Source: Stenotrophomonas maltophilia
GTDB taxonomy: Bacteria > Pseudomonadota > Gammaproteobacteria > Xanthomonadales > Xanthomonadaceae
Assembly: GCF_001676385.1 (NCBI RefSeq)
Contig: NZ_LYVJ01000001.1
Coordinates: 310,001 to 374,000 of the forward strand
Length of the DNA stretch: 64,000 bases
Direction of reading: 5' to 3'
Part shown: positions 19,549 through 30,160 of the stretch, piece by piece
Numbering within the stretch: position 1 is the first letter of the stretch
Layout of the letters: every line of letters begins with the position of its first letter
The notes under the pieces: model-generated
What the model was told of the DNA's origin: nothing
Database searches by the model: none
The model's input: only the letters and a program-made list of their open reading frames with translations
Translations under genes and position numbers: made by a program

Positions 19549-20478
19549 ATGGAAGACGTTCCCGAATATCCCCACGTGAGCAGTCGCTATGGCGACCGGC
19601 GAGAGATCGAAGAACTGTCCCGATTCGTCGGCGCATTGCGTGATCGGGGCTTGAGGAACGCGGTCTCCGCAGCCTTCTACGATTCCAAGTTCAATGTATG
19701 CGAGTTGAAGATCGCGCAAGGCATTGCGCCGGAAATGCGCGAACTCGTGCAGGAAGTGGCGTACGAACACATCGCGCAGTACCGCATCGGTACAACGGTC
19801 TATCACGGCCGGCCGATGGACGACCTGCAGGCCTGGTACTTCCAGGATGAGTCCGGCGGAAGCGAGGACATGTCGGAGGATTTCCCGGTCGACGCCGATG
19901 CTTCAACGCTCCAGGGCCTGGACCGGGCCATGCCGGCAGGGGGTTCACCGGAGGCGGACTGGCTCGCATTGGAGCAGCGATGGAAGGCCGGCCGCGAAGG
20001 GGAACGCGCGCTGGCGGAGTGGTTCTCGCGCGAGCTGCTTTCATTCGTGGCGGTGTGCCAGCAGCCGGAGACCTTCTCGCAGCTGTTTGCGGGAGAGGTG
20101 AAGCGTCCGGACTTCCTGCTGTTGTTCGATGCGCTGGGGCTGATTGCGGTGGATGCGAAGAATCTCACGCCCAAGCAATGGAACGGGAGCTTGTCCTACA
20201 CCCTGCCGCTGGACGACGAGGTCAAGCGGGCGGTGGCATTCGAGCGCATCTTCCGGATGCCGGTCTGGTATGCAATCAAGAACGGGGACGAGTGGCTGTG
20301 GATCAGTGCGCTCAAGGCGGTGGAAGTGGGCGTGCCACGGCAGAATCGCCGAACGGGAGCGAATTTTGTCGCAATTGATCGCTCGCATTTCGTGCCGGTC
20401 AGGACGGGCGCGGACCTTGCGGGTCTTTATGGCCAACGGATGACGTCATACAGCAAGGTTGCGTTGTTGGTGGAGTAG
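19549..20478 (+). CDS. putative PD-(D/E)XK nuclease-fold protein
   Basis: A 309-residue protein from the ATG at 19549, preceded by GAGAGGAC; the frame extends upstream but through the region of the pseudogene. The N-terminal 140 residues are of unknown type and end in an acidic linker. The C-terminal part has GREGERALAEWF, then RPDFLLLFDALGLIAVDAKN. That arrangement (Glu in a helix, PD, then D-x-K 14 residues on) is the restriction-endonuclease-like core. A conserved WISALKAVEVG follows. Targets are unknown; no methylase or helicase is adjacent. Nuclease activity is inference from the motif alone. Confidence 0.6.
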   Translation: MEDVPEYPHVSSRYGDRREIEELSRFVGALRDRGLRNAVSAAFYDSKFNVCELKIAQGIAPEMRELVQEVAYEHIAQYRIGTTVYHGRPMDDLQAWYFQDESGGSEDMSEDFPVDADASTLQGLDRAMPAGGSPEADWLALEQRWKAGREGERALAEWFSRELLSFVAVCQQPETFSQLFAGEVKRPDFLLLFDALGLIAVDAKNLTPKQWNGSLSYTLPLDDEVKRAVAFERIFRMPVWYAIKNGDEWLWISALKAVEVGVPRQNRRTGANFVAIDRSHFVPVRTGADLAGLYGQRMTSYSKVALLVE

Positions 20479-20541
20479 CTGGGGCAGGCGTTGCATCAGA
20501 ATCAAGGGCATTTCACATTGCCCGCAAAGGAGGAGTTGCGT

Positions 20542-21060
20542 ATGGATTGCGCTGTAAGTTCGCGTCGCGTGCGGATGTGTCGTGCGTTCGCACTGATGCT
20601 CTGCGTGGTGGCATGGCTGTTGCCTGCATGGGGAATGGCCCACGCGGCGCTGCCCCGGGAGCAGGCGGCCCTGGCCGCTGCCAGTGATGGAAATGGTCAG
20701 GACGAGTGTGATTGCGCCTACGAGCGCATCGGTCCCAAGGTTGATATCGGATTGGTTGCAATGATCACATTCGGCCTGATCGGCGTGCTGTTCGCGATGT
20801 CACGTGAATGGGGGACGTCTTCCCTGCGCTGGACCTGCCGCAGTTCGGCACTGCTGACATGCATCGCCGGAATAGCGCTGCTGTGGTGGGCCGGCAGCAT
20901 CATCTATCTCGGCTACAACCCGCGACGCGCCGATGCCAGCGGGCTCGGCACGCACTGGCTGGACATCCTGCTGGGCACCTCGCCGAAATGGATCGTGGCG
21001 CTGGTCCTGATGGGAGTTGCCTGGCCGTTGTGGCGCAGGGGAGAGGCCGGGCCCCGCTGA
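20542..21060 (+). CDS. small membrane protein of unknown function
   Basis: A 172-residue protein with a strong AAAGGAGG site 8 bp before the ATG at 20542. A hydrophobic N-terminal segment (about 10-35) ends AHA and could be a signal peptide or first helix. A Cys pair (ECDCAYERI) follows, then three predicted membrane helices (about 62-80, 95-115 and 145-165). No known domain is recognised. It follows the PD-(D/E)XK-like gene by 63 bp and may share its transcript. Confidence 0.65.
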   Translation: MDCAVSSRRVRMCRAFALMLCVVAWLLPAWGMAHAALPREQAALAAASDGNGQDECDCAYERIGPKVDIGLVAMITFGLIGVLFAMSREWGTSSLRWTCRSSALLTCIAGIALLWWAGSIIYLGYNPRRADASGLGTHWLDILLGTSPKWIVALVLMGVAWPLWRRGEAGPR

Positions 21061-21087
21061 GCAACAAGCGGGGTGGATGAGCAGTCC

Positions 21088-23196
21088 TCAATCGAAGCGC
21101 CAGCGCACGCCCGCGTAGATGCCCCGGCCTTCGCCCGGCGTCGAGCGGGCAATGTCTTTCCCCGCATCGTCGTAGCCCGGCGTAACGGTGGCGGCGTAAT
21201 GGCGGTTGCCGAGGTTGCGCACCTCGGCCCAGGCCTGCCAGCGGCCATCGGGTGCGTCGAAGCCGATGCGGCTGCCGAAGATCACGTGGCTGTCAGCCCA
21301 GTAGCTGTTGGCATAGTCCACGGCAATGCGTGAGGCGTATTCGGTATTGAGCGTGGCGTACAGGCCGGATGCATGATCGAAGCGCAGCTCGGCCTGGTAG
21401 GCGTGGCGCGGCAGGCCGGGCAGGCGGTTGCTGCCGAAACGCGCGTCGTGGCGGTAGCGGAAATCGCCGAAGGTGTAGGCTTGGCGTAGCGACAGGCGGC
21501 CCGGGGCAGCCTGCCACAGCGTGCTGTCCAACCCGGCTTCGACGCCGCGGTGAACCGTGGGGCTGGCGTTGTTCTCGGCGATGAACAGGTTCGGCACCGG
21601 TTGCAGTTCGACGCTCAGCAGTTCGTGGTTCACGTGTGCGTAGTAGCCGGTCAGTTCCCAGCGACCCAGCGCCGCGTCGCCGCGCGCGCCCAGTTCCAGC
21701 GTGGTGGCAGTCTGGTTCTGCATGGGTACCGGCGCTCGCTGTCGGCCGGTGGACGGTCCATTGCCCGGCCCGAAATACTGGTTCGAGCCCCAGATCATCG
21801 ACCACGGATGCGGCGCCTCAACCGAGCGGCTGAGGTTACCGAACCACTGCGTCTGCGCGCTGTGCTGCCAGGTGAAACCCAGTCGCGGCGCGTAGTCCCA
21901 GTCGTGGTCGCGCAGCCGGCCGCCGCTGCTCGGCCAGGTCACCTGCACATCGCGGCGGGTATTGATCAGTGCCAGCCCGGTCTGCATGCGCAGGCGGTCA
22001 TTGAAGGTGAGGGTATTGCCGACGTGCAGCGTGCCGTCGGTGCCGTGGTGGCGGAAGTCACGCGTGCGCGTACCGGCGGCATAGCCGTTGCTGGCAAAGC
22101 GCAGCGATTCGCGCACATCGGCGTCCAGATCGTGGGTGACGCGCAGGCCGACCGTGGTTTCGCTGTCCAGGCCGAACAGCCGGTGGCGGCGGCGATAGTC
22201 CAGCGTGGCGTTGAGGTTGGCGTAGTCCAGCTGCTGGCGGTACAGGCTCTCGTTCAGGTCCATCGGGTACTTGTGATAGACCAGCCCGGCCTGCAACGAG
22301 GAATCGTCATCGATGTGCAGCGTGGTGACATTGCCCAGCCAGGTGCTGCCCGGCTGCGGGCGGCGCGCATCGATGGCCAGGTTGGCTGGATTGGCCGCAC
22401 GCGGATCGTTGCGGATCTGATCGCGGGTCAGGCGACCGGGCGTTTCATGATTGGTCTCGCGATAGCGCACGAAGAAACGCGTCTGCAGGTCGGGCGTGAT
22501 TTGCCAGCCGATGTTGGCCATCGCGCCCTTGCCGTCGCCGCGCGCATGGCGCTGATAGCCGTCGAATTCGGTATCGGTGTAGGCCAGGAAGTAGTCGACA
22601 TCACCACTGACGCCGCCCCAGCTGATGCCGCGCTTCTGGTAGCCGCGGCTGCCGGCTTCGTAGTGCAGCTGCACGCCGGCCGAATCACGGCCGCTGCGGC
22701 TGGCGTAGTCGATGGCCCCACCCAGCGCGAGCGCGCCGCGCTCGAAGCCGTTGGCGCCGCGCAGGACTTCCACGCGCGACAACCACAGCGGTTCCAGCAG
22801 CTCGTAGGGCGTGCCGCCCGGGCCGGTCAGCGGCAGGCCGTCGATCGACACCGCAATGCCTGAGGCATGCGCGCCCGGGCCCCGGTTGATGCCCGAGCCA
22901 CGGATCGAGATCTTGGTGCCTTCGTTGCCCGGCGACTGCGCGCTGATGCCCGGCTGGTAGGCCAGCACATCCGCACTGGTGGACAGTCGGCTGTCGGCCT
23001 TGGCCACGTCGATGACGTTGCTGGCGCCGGGTACGCGCTTCAGCGTCTCGCGCGCCTGCGCGCTGGCATCGGCTGCGGTGACCTGCACGGCGTCGAGGGT
23101 GGTGGCCTGCGGTGCGGCAGTGGCAGTGGAAGCGAGGCCGAGGGAAACCGCCACGGACAGCAGCGACGGGGCAGAGCGGTACGGCGGGAGCGACAT
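21088..23196 (-). CDS. TonB-dependent outer-membrane receptor
   Basis: A 702-residue protein with a signal peptide ending ATAA, a TonB-box-like segment (LDAVQVTA, about 34-41), and a plug domain (about 50-160) with ISIRGSGIN and RVEVLRGANG. A large beta-barrel follows, ending GVRWRFD, close to the usual terminal aromatic. It should import an iron complex, another metal chelate or a nutrient using TonB-ExbBD energy; the ligand is not evident. No neighbour indicates the substrate. Upstream, CCAATAAATTGG (23213-23224) in an AT-rich leader may be part of its control region. It is transcribed towards the small membrane protein. Confidence 0.88.
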   Translation of the reverse strand: MSLPPYRSAPSLLSVAVSLGLASTATAAPQATTLDAVQVTAADASAQARETLKRVPGASNVIDVAKADSRLSTSADVLAYQPGISAQSPGNEGTKISIRGSGINRGPGAHASGIAVSIDGLPLTGPGGTPYELLEPLWLSRVEVLRGANGFERGALALGGAIDYASRSGRDSAGVQLHYEAGSRGYQKRGISWGGVSGDVDYFLAYTDTEFDGYQRHARGDGKGAMANIGWQITPDLQTRFFVRYRETNHETPGRLTRDQIRNDPRAANPANLAIDARRPQPGSTWLGNVTTLHIDDDSSLQAGLVYHKYPMDLNESLYRQQLDYANLNATLDYRRRHRLFGLDSETTVGLRVTHDLDADVRESLRFASNGYAAGTRTRDFRHHGTDGTLHVGNTLTFNDRLRMQTGLALINTRRDVQVTWPSSGGRLRDHDWDYAPRLGFTWQHSAQTQWFGNLSRSVEAPHPWSMIWGSNQYFGPGNGPSTGRQRAPVPMQNQTATTLELGARGDAALGRWELTGYYAHVNHELLSVELQPVPNLFIAENNASPTVHRGVEAGLDSTLWQAAPGRLSLRQAYTFGDFRYRHDARFGSNRLPGLPRHAYQAELRFDHASGLYATLNTEYASRIAVDYANSYWADSHVIFGSRIGFDAPDGRWQAWAEVRNLGNRHYAATVTPGYDDAGKDIARSTPGEGRGIYAGVRWRFD

Positions 23197-23294
23197 GTGG
23201 AAACGCTGTAAACCAATAAATTGGCGCGCAAGTTAACAGGTTGGCGACGCCGCGTCACCCATCCAGGGCGTATGGGGCGGTCCGCAGCGTCCCT

Positions 23295-23411
23295 GTAGAG
23301 CCGAGCCGATGCTCGGCTGCGTTCGGATCAGGCGTCGTGCATCCCGAAGCACAGAGCCGAGCTTGGCTCGGCTACCGGTGCCCTACGGTGGTGCCGGCCG
23401 CTGGCCGGCAA
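23295..23411. repeat. cluster of three SMAG-type palindromes
   Basis: A plus-strand GTAG copy lies at 23295-23320, an inverted copy (CCGAGCTTGGCTCGG core, GTAG on the minus strand) at 23353-23375, and a third palindrome (GCCGGCCGCTGGCCGGC) at 23391-23411. They fill the gap between the receptor and the hutU stop and may terminate hutU transcripts. Confidence 0.75.
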
Positions 23412-23418
23412 CCCCCTA

Positions 23419-25086
23419 TCAGCCAAGAATCCCCGGCAGATCCAGCCCCTTCTCCTTCGCGCAGTCGATCGCGATTTCATAGCCCGCGTCTGCATGGCGC
23501 ATCACGCCGGTGGCCGGGTCGTTCCACAGCACGCGACCGATGCGCTTCGCCGCCGCCTCTGTGCCGTCACAGACGATCACCATGCCGGCGTGTTGCGAAA
23601 AGCCCATGCCGACGCCACCGCCATGGTGCAGCGACACCCAGGTTGCGCCGCTGGCAGTGTTGAGCAGGGCGTTCAGCAGCGGCCAGTCGGAAACCGCATC
23701 GGAACCATCGGCCATCGCTTCGGTTTCGCGGTTCGGCGAAGCGACGCTGCCACTGTCCAGGTGGTCACGGCCGATCACCACCGGCGCCTTCAGTTCGCCG
23801 TTGGCGACCATCTCGTTGAACGCCAGGCCGAGTCGATCACGATCACCCAGGCCCACCCAGCAGATGCGTGCCGGCAGGCCCTGGAACTTGATCTTCTCGG
23901 CGGCCATGTCCAGCCAGCGGTGCAGGTGCGGATTGTCCGGAATCAGTTCCTTCACCTTGGCGTCAGTCCTGGCGATGTCTTCCGGGTCGCCGCTCAGTGC
24001 CGCCCAGCGGAACGGGCCGATGCCACGGCAGAACAGCGGACGGATGTACGCCGGCACGAAGCCCGGGAAGTCGAAGGCATTGGCCACGCCTTCCTCCAGT
24101 GCCATCTGCCGCAGGTTGTTGCCGTAGTCCACGGTCGGTACGCCCAGCGCGTGGAAGCCGAGCATGGCGCGGATGTGGTTGGCCATCGAGGCACGCGCGG
24201 CCTTCTCCACTTCCTTGGGGGCAGAAACCCGCTTCTCGTCCCACTGTTCGACCGTCCAGCCCTGCGGCAGGTAGCCGTTCACCGGGTCGTGCGCCGAGGT
24301 CTGGTCGGTCAGCAGGTCGGGCTTCACGCCGCGCTTGAGCAGTTCGGCCAGCACATCGGCCACGTTGCCGAGCAGGCCCACCGACTTCGGGGTACCGGCC
24401 TTGCAGGATTCGTCGATCAGGCGCAGTGCTTCGTCGAGGTTGTCGGTCCAGGTATCCAGGTAACCGGTGCGCAGGCGCATGTCGATGCTGCTCTTGCGGC
24501 ATTCGACGGCGAGGCAGGAGGCGCCGGCCATCACTGCGGCCAGCGGCTGTGCGCCACCCATGCCGCCGAGGCCGCCGGTGAACAGCCACTTGCCGGTCAG
24601 GTCGCCACCGAAATGCTGGCGGCCCATTTCCACGAAGGTCTCGTAGGTACCCTGCACGATGCCCTGAGCGCCGATGTAGATCCAGCTGCCGGCGGTCATC
24701 TGGCCGTACATGGCCAGGCCCTTCCTGTCCAGCTCGTTGAAGTGGTCCCAGTTGGCCCAGCGCGGCACCAGGTTGGAGTTGGCGATCAGCACGCGCGGTG
24801 CATCGGCATGGGTGCGGAACACGCCCACCGGCTTGCCCGACTGCACCAGCAGGGTCTGGTCATCGTCCAGGCGCTTGAGCGTTTCGACGATGGCATCGAA
24901 GCTCTCCCAGTCGCGCGCGGCGCGGCCGATGCCGCCGTACACCACCAGTTCCTGGGGGCGCTCGGCCACGTCCGGGTGCAGGTTGTTCATCAGCATGCGC
25001 AGCGGCGCTTCGGTCAGCCAGCTCTTGGCGTTGAGCGTGGTGCCGGTCGGCGCGGCGAGGGTGCGGGACGGGTCGTTGCGGGTCAT
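23419..25086 (-). CDS. hutU: urocanate hydratase (urocanase)
   Basis: A 555-residue enzyme, the usual family length. It adds water to urocanate to give imidazolonepropionate, the second step of histidine breakdown, with tightly bound NAD+. Family blocks are seen: [19 protein letters not shown] near the N-terminus, the NAD-binding [26 protein letters not shown], and [17 protein letters not shown] near the C-terminus. Its start overlaps the hutG stop as ATGA. It is the last gene of the leftward hutI-H-G-U operon. Confidence 0.97.
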   Translation of the reverse strand: MTRNDPSRTLAAPTGTTLNAKSWLTEAPLRMLMNNLHPDVAERPQELVVYGGIGRAARDWESFDAIVETLKRLDDDQTLLVQSGKPVGVFRTHADAPRVLIANSNLVPRWANWDHFNELDRKGLAMYGQMTAGSWIYIGAQGIVQGTYETFVEMGRQHFGGDLTGKWLFTGGLGGMGGAQPLAAVMAGASCLAVECRKSSIDMRLRTGYLDTWTDNLDEALRLIDESCKAGTPKSVGLLGNVADVLAELLKRGVKPDLLTDQTSAHDPVNGYLPQGWTVEQWDEKRVSAPKEVEKAARASMANHIRAMLGFHALGVPTVDYGNNLRQMALEEGVANAFDFPGFVPAYIRPLFCRGIGPFRWAALSGDPEDIARTDAKVKELIPDNPHLHRWLDMAAEKIKFQGLPARICWVGLGDRDRLGLAFNEMVANGELKAPVVIGRDHLDSGSVASPNRETEAMADGSDAVSDWPLLNALLNTASGATWVSLHHGGGVGMGFSQHAGMVIVCDGTEAAAKRIGRVLWNDPATGVMRHADAGYEIAIDCAKEKGLDLPGILG

Positions 25087-25937
25087 GCGGCGCTCCGGTT
25101 CGTAGCAAATTCAAGGCAGGCGTTGAGTACCTGCGCCAGGGTGTGGCGCAGCGGTGCGGCGTGGCCGGGGTCGAGCGGGGTGGGCCAGCTGTGCTCGTCC
25201 ACCTGGTCGGGCAGGGGTTCGTGCATGTAGCCGCGGCAGGCCAGCTCCATCTGCAGGCTGTGTACGCCGCCAGCAATGTTGCTGTAGTGGCGGGTGATCC
25301 AGCCGCCCTTGAAGCGGCCGTTGCGCACTTGGCTCATGCCACTGAGCGCGAGCAGGTTCTCCACCACATCGCTCAGCGCGTTGTCGCAGGAGGTGTCCGG
25401 CGCACCGGATGGACCGGCGGTGCCAAGGTTGAACTGCGGCAGTTCACCCTCGAACAGGTGCGGGATATGCGAGCGGATCGAGTGTGCGTCGTACACCACC
25501 ACGGTGCCATGGCGCGCACGCAGACGCGCGATCTGCGCAGCCAAGGCATCGTGGTAGGGCAGGAAATACGTGTCGCGGCGACGCGCGATCTCCGCGTCGT
25601 CCGGTTCGCGCCCGGCGTGGTACAGCGGCTGGTTGTCGAACGTGGTCAGCGGGCACAGGCCGGTGGTGTTCTGGCCCGGGTACAGCGACACGCCACTGGG
25701 ATCACGGTTGAGATCGATCACCGAACGCGAGATCGCCGAGCGCACCGTGGTCGCGCCCATGCCGCGCACGAAGTCGTACAGCTCGTGCACCCACCAGTCG
25801 GCGTCGCGACGGGCCAGCCATGGCGAGTGGTAGTCGCCGATCAGGTCGTGCGGCAGCTCGCTGCCGGTATGCGGGAAGCTGACGATGAGCGGGGCATCAC
25901 CCTCGTGCACCGTCAGCCATTCGGGAAGGATCGTCAT
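25083..25937 (-). CDS. hutG: N-formylglutamate deformylase
   Basis: A 284-residue zinc amidohydrolase of the N-formylglutamate amidohydrolase family. It converts N-formylglutamate to glutamate plus formate, the last step of the five-step pathway. Family segments include [13 protein letters not shown] near the start, [38 protein letters not shown] and GWITRHYS. The presence of hutF nearby confirms that this is the formylglutamate enzyme and not formiminoglutamase. It overlaps hutH upstream and hutU downstream by 4 bp each. Confidence 0.95.
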   Translation of the reverse strand: MTILPEWLTVHEGDAPLIVSFPHTGSELPHDLIGDYHSPWLARRDADWWVHELYDFVRGMGATTVRSAISRSVIDLNRDPSGVSLYPGQNTTGLCPLTTFDNQPLYHAGREPDDAEIARRRDTYFLPYHDALAAQIARLRARHGTVVVYDAHSIRSHIPHLFEGELPQFNLGTAGPSGAPDTSCDNALSDVVENLLALSGMSQVRNGRFKGGWITRHYSNIAGGVHSLQMELACRGYMHEPLPDQVDEHSWPTPLDPGHAAPLRHTLAQVLNACLEFATNRSAA

Positions 25938-27475
25938 GCCTGCGGTTCCACAGTCGGCAACAGATCGGACAAACCCTGTGCCAGCGCGCCGCTGCGCACC
26001 AGGTTCGTGGCGGTCACCATGTCCGGATGGAAATAGCGGTCTTCTTCCAGCGTCGGCACCTGCGCACGCAGCGTGGCGCGCACGCTTTCCAAGGCGGCGC
26101 TGGAGCGCAGCGGGGCGTGGAAGTCGCAGCCCTGCGCGGCGGCCAGCAGCTCGATGCCGATCACATTGGCGGCGTTCTCGGCCATCTGCATCAGCCGGCG
26201 TGCGCCGTGCGCGGCCATCGACACGTGGTCTTCCTGGTTGGCCGAGGTCGGGATCGAATCAACGCTGGCCGGGTAGGCGCGCTGCTTGTTTTCCGAGACC
26301 AGCGCAGCCGCGGTCACCTGCGGAATCATGAAGCCGGAATTCAGGCCCGGGCGCGGGGTCAGGAACGCCGGCAGGCCGGACAGCGCCGGGTCGACCAGCA
26401 TCGCCAGGCGGCGCTCGCTGATCGAGCCGATCTCGCACACCGCCATCGCCAGCATGTCGGCGGCGAAGGCCACCGGCTCGGCGTGGAAATTGCCGCCGGA
26501 CAGTGCTTCGCCGGTATCGGTGAATACCAGCGGATTGTCGGACACGCCATTGGCCTCGATTTCCAGCGTGGTAGCGGCCTGGCGCAGGATGTCCAGCGCC
26601 GCGCCCATCACCTGCGGCTGGCAGCGCAGGCAGTACGGGTCCTGCACGCGCACATCGTTGTCGCGGTGCGATTCACGGATGTCCGAGCCCTGCATCAGCG
26701 CGCGCAACGTGGCGGCGGTGGCGATCTGCCCGCGCTGGCCGCGGATGGCATGGATGCGGGGGTCGAACGGCGTATCGGAGCCCTTGGCCGCTTCCACCGA
26801 CAGTGCGCCGGTGACCAGCGCGGCCTGGAACACGGTCTCGATCTCGAACAGGCCCGCCAGCGCATAGGCAGTGGAGAACTGGGTGCCGTTGAGCAGGGCC
26901 AGGCCTTCCTTCGCGCCCAGTTCGATCGGCTGCAGGCCGGCACGTGCGAGTGCCTCTGCGGCCGGCAGGCGCTCATCGCCGATGAAGGCTTCGCCCACGC
27001 CCAGCATCACGCTGGCCAGGTGCGAGAGCGGTGCCAGGTCACCCGAGGCACCTACCGAGCCCTGCGCGGGCACTACCGGCAGCACGCCCTTGGCCAGCAT
27101 CGCTTCGAGCAAAAGCAGCGTTTCCTCGCGGATGCCTGAAGCCCCCTGGGCGAGACTGACCAGCTTGAGTGCCATCATCAGGCGCACCACGCTGGCCGGC
27201 ATCGGCTCGCCCACGCCGGCGGCGTGCGAAAGGACGATGTTCTGTTGCAGGGTGGCCAGGTCCTCACGCTCGATGCGCACGCTGGCCAGCTTGCCGAAGC
27301 CGGTATTGATGCCATACACCGGCGCGCCCTTGGCGACGATTGCCGCGACGGCTGCGGCACTGGCGCGCACCACCGGCAACGCGGCCGGATCCAGTGCCAG
27401 CGGCGTACCGCGATAGACCTGCCGCCACTGGGCGAGAGTGACATGGCCGGGGCGAAGAACCAGGGTGTTGCTCAT
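25934..27475 (-). CDS. hutH: histidine ammonia-lyase
   Basis: A 513-residue enzyme that deaminates L-histidine to urocanate, the first step of the pathway. The Ala-Ser-Gly that cyclises into the MIO cofactor is in [16 protein letters not shown]. Other family blocks are [22 protein letters not shown], and [15 protein letters not shown]. The ATG at 27475 overlaps the hutI stop (ATGA); the frame is open further upstream only because it runs inside hutI. The C-terminus overlaps hutG in the same way, so the operon is tightly coupled. Confidence 0.97.
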   Translation of the reverse strand: MSNTLVLRPGHVTLAQWRQVYRGTPLALDPAALPVVRASAAAVAAIVAKGAPVYGINTGFGKLASVRIEREDLATLQQNIVLSHAAGVGEPMPASVVRLMMALKLVSLAQGASGIREETLLLLEAMLAKGVLPVVPAQGSVGASGDLAPLSHLASVMLGVGEAFIGDERLPAAEALARAGLQPIELGAKEGLALLNGTQFSTAYALAGLFEIETVFQAALVTGALSVEAAKGSDTPFDPRIHAIRGQRGQIATAATLRALMQGSDIRESHRDNDVRVQDPYCLRCQPQVMGAALDILRQAATTLEIEANGVSDNPLVFTDTGEALSGGNFHAEPVAFAADMLAMAVCEIGSISERRLAMLVDPALSGLPAFLTPRPGLNSGFMIPQVTAAALVSENKQRAYPASVDSIPTSANQEDHVSMAAHGARRLMQMAENAANVIGIELLAAAQGCDFHAPLRSSAALESVRATLRAQVPTLEEDRYFHPDMVTATNLVRSGALAQGLSDLLPTVEPQA

Positions 27476-28695
27476 GTGTTGCTCCAGGAGGCAGGCAGGT
27501 CGGGCTGCCCGCGCACCACGCGCGCGTGCAGCGGGTTGAATCCAATGCGGTAGACCAGGTCGGCGGGTGCGTCGATGTCCCAGATCGCCAGGTCGCAATC
27601 CATGCCCGCGGCCAGGCGGCCGATGCGCCCGCCATGGCCCAGTGCGCGCGCCGCTTCACGGGTGAAGCCGGCGATGCACTCGTCCACGGTCAGGCGGAAC
27701 AGGGTGGCGCCCATGTTCATCGCCAGCAACGGGCTGGTCAGCGGCGAAGTGCCGGGGTTGCTGTCTGTGGCCAGCGCCAGCGGCACGCCGGCCGCACGCA
27801 GCGCGGCGATCGGCGGCAGGGTGGTATCGCGGGTGAAATAGAAGGCACCGGGCAGCAGTACCGCGACGGTGCCGGCGGCGGCCATCGCGGTGATGCCTGC
27901 ATCATCCAGGTGTTCGATGTGGTCGGCCGACAGTGCGCCGAAGCCGGCGGCCAGTTCGGCGCCGTGCTGGTTGCTCAGCTGCTCGGCGTGGATCTTCACT
28001 GCCAGCCCATTGGCATGCGCTGCTTCGAAGACCTGCCGCGCCTGCGCCGGCGAGAAAGCGATGTTCTCGCAGAATACGTCCACCGCTTCGGCCAGGCCTT
28101 CGGCGGCGATGGCCGGAATCATCACCTTGCACACCTCATCGGTGTATTCCTGCGCTTCGCGGCCTGGCGGAATCGCGTGCGCGCCAAGGAAAGTGGTCAC
28201 CACGTTGACCCGGCATTCCTCGCCCAATGCACGTGCCACCTGCAACTGCTTGCGCTCGTCCTGCAGGGTCAGGCCGTAGCCGGACTTGATCTCGATCGTG
28301 GTCACGCCTTCGGCACGCATCGCCAGCAGGCGCGGCCTGCTTTCGCTGGCCAGCTGTTCCGGGGTGGCAGCACGGGTGGCACGCACGGTGGAGACGATGC
28401 CGCCGCCGGCGCGGGCGATTTCGGCATAGCTGACGCCCTGCAGGCGCTGTTCGAATTCGTTGGCGCGGTTGCCGGCGTAGACCAGGTGGGTGTGGCAGTC
28501 GATCAGGCCGGGCGAGATCCAGCGACCTTCACCGTCGATGCGGGTGGTCGGCCGCAGGTGTGCGTCGCTGCCGGCAATGCCGACATGCACGATGCGGCCG
28601 TCGGCGCAGGCCAGCACGCCATCGCGGATGACGCCCAGCCCTTCGCCTTCGAGGGTGATCAGGTGGACGTTGGACCAGAGGGTATCGACGTGCAT
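27472..28695 (-). CDS. hutI: imidazolonepropionase
   Basis: A 407-residue amidohydrolase-superfamily metalloenzyme that opens imidazolone-5-propionate to N-formimidoylglutamate, the third step. Metal ligands are seen in [16 protein letters not shown] and [10 protein letters not shown], with [10 protein letters not shown] near the C-terminus. The ATG at 28695 is chosen; an in-frame GTG at 28704 is possible and neither has a strong ribosome-binding site. It is the first gene of the leftward hut operon, starting 28 bp from the HutC-like operator. Confidence 0.95.
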   Translation of the reverse strand: MHVDTLWSNVHLITLEGEGLGVIRDGVLACADGRIVHVGIAGSDAHLRPTTRIDGEGRWISPGLIDCHTHLVYAGNRANEFEQRLQGVSYAEIARAGGGIVSTVRATRAATPEQLASESRPRLLAMRAEGVTTIEIKSGYGLTLQDERKQLQVARALGEECRVNVVTTFLGAHAIPPGREAQEYTDEVCKVMIPAIAAEGLAEAVDVFCENIAFSPAQARQVFEAAHANGLAVKIHAEQLSNQHGAELAAGFGALSADHIEHLDDAGITAMAAAGTVAVLLPGAFYFTRDTTLPPIAALRAAGVPLALATDSNPGTSPLTSPLLAMNMGATLFRLTVDECIAGFTREAARALGHGGRIGRLAAGMDCDLAIWDIDAPADLVYRIGFNPLHARVVRGQPDLPASWSNT

Positions 28696-28717
28696 GGCAT
28701 CCACAACGCGGCTGTGC

Positions 28718-28740
28718 TTATATGTCTATACAATATAGGC
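28718..28740. promoter_or_regulatory. HutC-like operator and divergent hut promoter region
   Basis: TGTCTATACA (28723-28732) matches the TGTATATACA-type HutC site known from Pseudomonas at 9 of 10 positions. It sits in an AT-rich stretch (TATATGTCTATACAATATAG) in the only gap between hutI and hutF. Binding there could repress both operons until urocanate accumulates. Confidence 0.6.
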
Positions 28741-28762
28741 GTCCATTTCGGGTTGTCCAGCC

Positions 28763-30133
28763 ATGTCCGATTCGCGTTCCCCGCACTGTTTCCATGCCGC
28801 CCACGCCCTGCTGGCCGACGGGTGGGCCCGTGATGTCCGCCTGCAGGTGCAGGACGGCCGCATCTCGGCGATCAGCACGGGGCAGGGCACCCAGTACGGC
28901 GATACCCGGGTAGGCATCCTGGTGCCGGGCCTGCCCAACCTGCACAGCCACGCCTTCCAGCGCGGCATGGCCGGCCTGACCGAGATCGGCGGCGGCGACG
29001 GTGACAGCTTCTGGAGCTGGCGCGAGCTGATGTATCGCTTCCTGGCCCATCTGCGCCCGGACGCGGTGCAGGCCATCGCCGCCCAGGCCTACATGGAAAT
29101 GCTGGAAAGCGGCTTCACCCGCGTCGGCGAATTCCATTACCTGCATCACGACGCGGACGGCCATGCGTATGCCAACCGTGCCGAAATGAGTGCGCGCATC
29201 GCGGCCGCGGCCGACCAGACCGGCATCGGCCTGACCCTGCTGCCGGTGTTCTATGCACATGCCGATTTTGGGGGCGCGCCGCCGAATCCTGCGCAGCGCC
29301 GCCTGATCCACGACGTGGACGGCTTCGCGCAGCTGCTGGACGCAGCGAAGCCGGCGTTGGCCGCGCTGCCCGACGCGGTGCTCGGCATCGCACCACACAG
29401 CCTGCGTGCGGTCACCGGCGAGGAATTGAGTGCATTGCTGCCACTTGCCGACGGCCCGGTGCACATCCATATCGCCGAGCAGGTGCGCGAAGTCGAGGCC
29501 TGCCTGGCCTGGAGCGGCCAGCGCCCGGTGCAGTGGTTGTACAGCCATGCGCCGGTGGACGCGCGCTGGTGCCTGGTACATGCCACCCACATCACCGATG
29601 ACGAGCGCGCGGCCATCGTGGCCAGCCAGGCCGTGGCCGGCCTGTGCCCGATCACCGAAGCCAACCTGGGCGACGGCCTGTTCCCGATGCAGGCGTTCGC
29701 ACGCGAGGGTGGACGCTTCGGTGTCGGCTCCGATTCAAATGTGCTGATCGATGCGGCCGAAGAGCTGCGCCTGCTCGAATACGGACAGCGCCTGGCCCTG
29801 CGCGGGCGCAATGTACTGGCGCCGGACGCCACCCGCAGCACCGGCCGCTTCCTGTTTGAAGGTGCCCTGCAGGGTGGCGCACAGGCCCTGGGCGTGGCCG
29901 CCGGCCTGCAGGTCGGCGCCAGTGCCGATCTGGTCGAGCTGGATGCCGCGCACCCTGCGCTGCAGGCGCGGCAGGACGACGCATGGCTTGACAGCTGGGT
30001 GTTCGCCGCACGTAATGGCGCGCTGCGATCGGTCTGGCGACATGGCCGCCAATGCGTGGCCGAAGGCCGCCACCTGCAGCGCGAGGCGATCACCACCGCC
30101 TTCGCCGCCGCCCTGAAAGGCGTGCTGGGCTGA
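28763..30133 (+). CDS. hutF: formimidoylglutamate deiminase
   Basis: A 456-residue amidohydrolase-superfamily enzyme that deiminates N-formimidoylglutamate to N-formylglutamate plus ammonia, the fourth step in the Pseudomonas-type pathway. Metal and substrate motifs are NLHSHAFQRGMAGL, GIAPHSLRAV, HIHIAEQ, HATHI and GVGSDSNVLID. Its presence together with hutG defines the five-step route that bypasses formamide production. It is divergent from hutI and followed by hutC after 27 bp. Confidence 0.95.
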   Translation: MSDSRSPHCFHAAHALLADGWARDVRLQVQDGRISAISTGQGTQYGDTRVGILVPGLPNLHSHAFQRGMAGLTEIGGGDGDSFWSWRELMYRFLAHLRPDAVQAIAAQAYMEMLESGFTRVGEFHYLHHDADGHAYANRAEMSARIAAAADQTGIGLTLLPVFYAHADFGGAPPNPAQRRLIHDVDGFAQLLDAAKPALAALPDAVLGIAPHSLRAVTGEELSALLPLADGPVHIHIAEQVREVEACLAWSGQRPVQWLYSHAPVDARWCLVHATHITDDERAAIVASQAVAGLCPITEANLGDGLFPMQAFAREGGRFGVGSDSNVLIDAAEELRLLEYGQRLALRGRNVLAPDATRSTGRFLFEGALQGGAQALGVAAGLQVGASADLVELDAAHPALQARQDDAWLDSWVFAARNGALRSVWRHGRQCVAEGRHLQREAITTAFAAALKGVLG

Positions 30134-30160
30134 TCGCCTCCCGCCACCGAGACCGATCAC

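Noticed and set aside
22990..23411. Possible CRISPR-like array from repeated short palindromes near hutU and elsewhere
   Set aside because: The repeats are SMAG-type palindromes in mixed orientation with irregular spacing and no unique spacers or cas genes.
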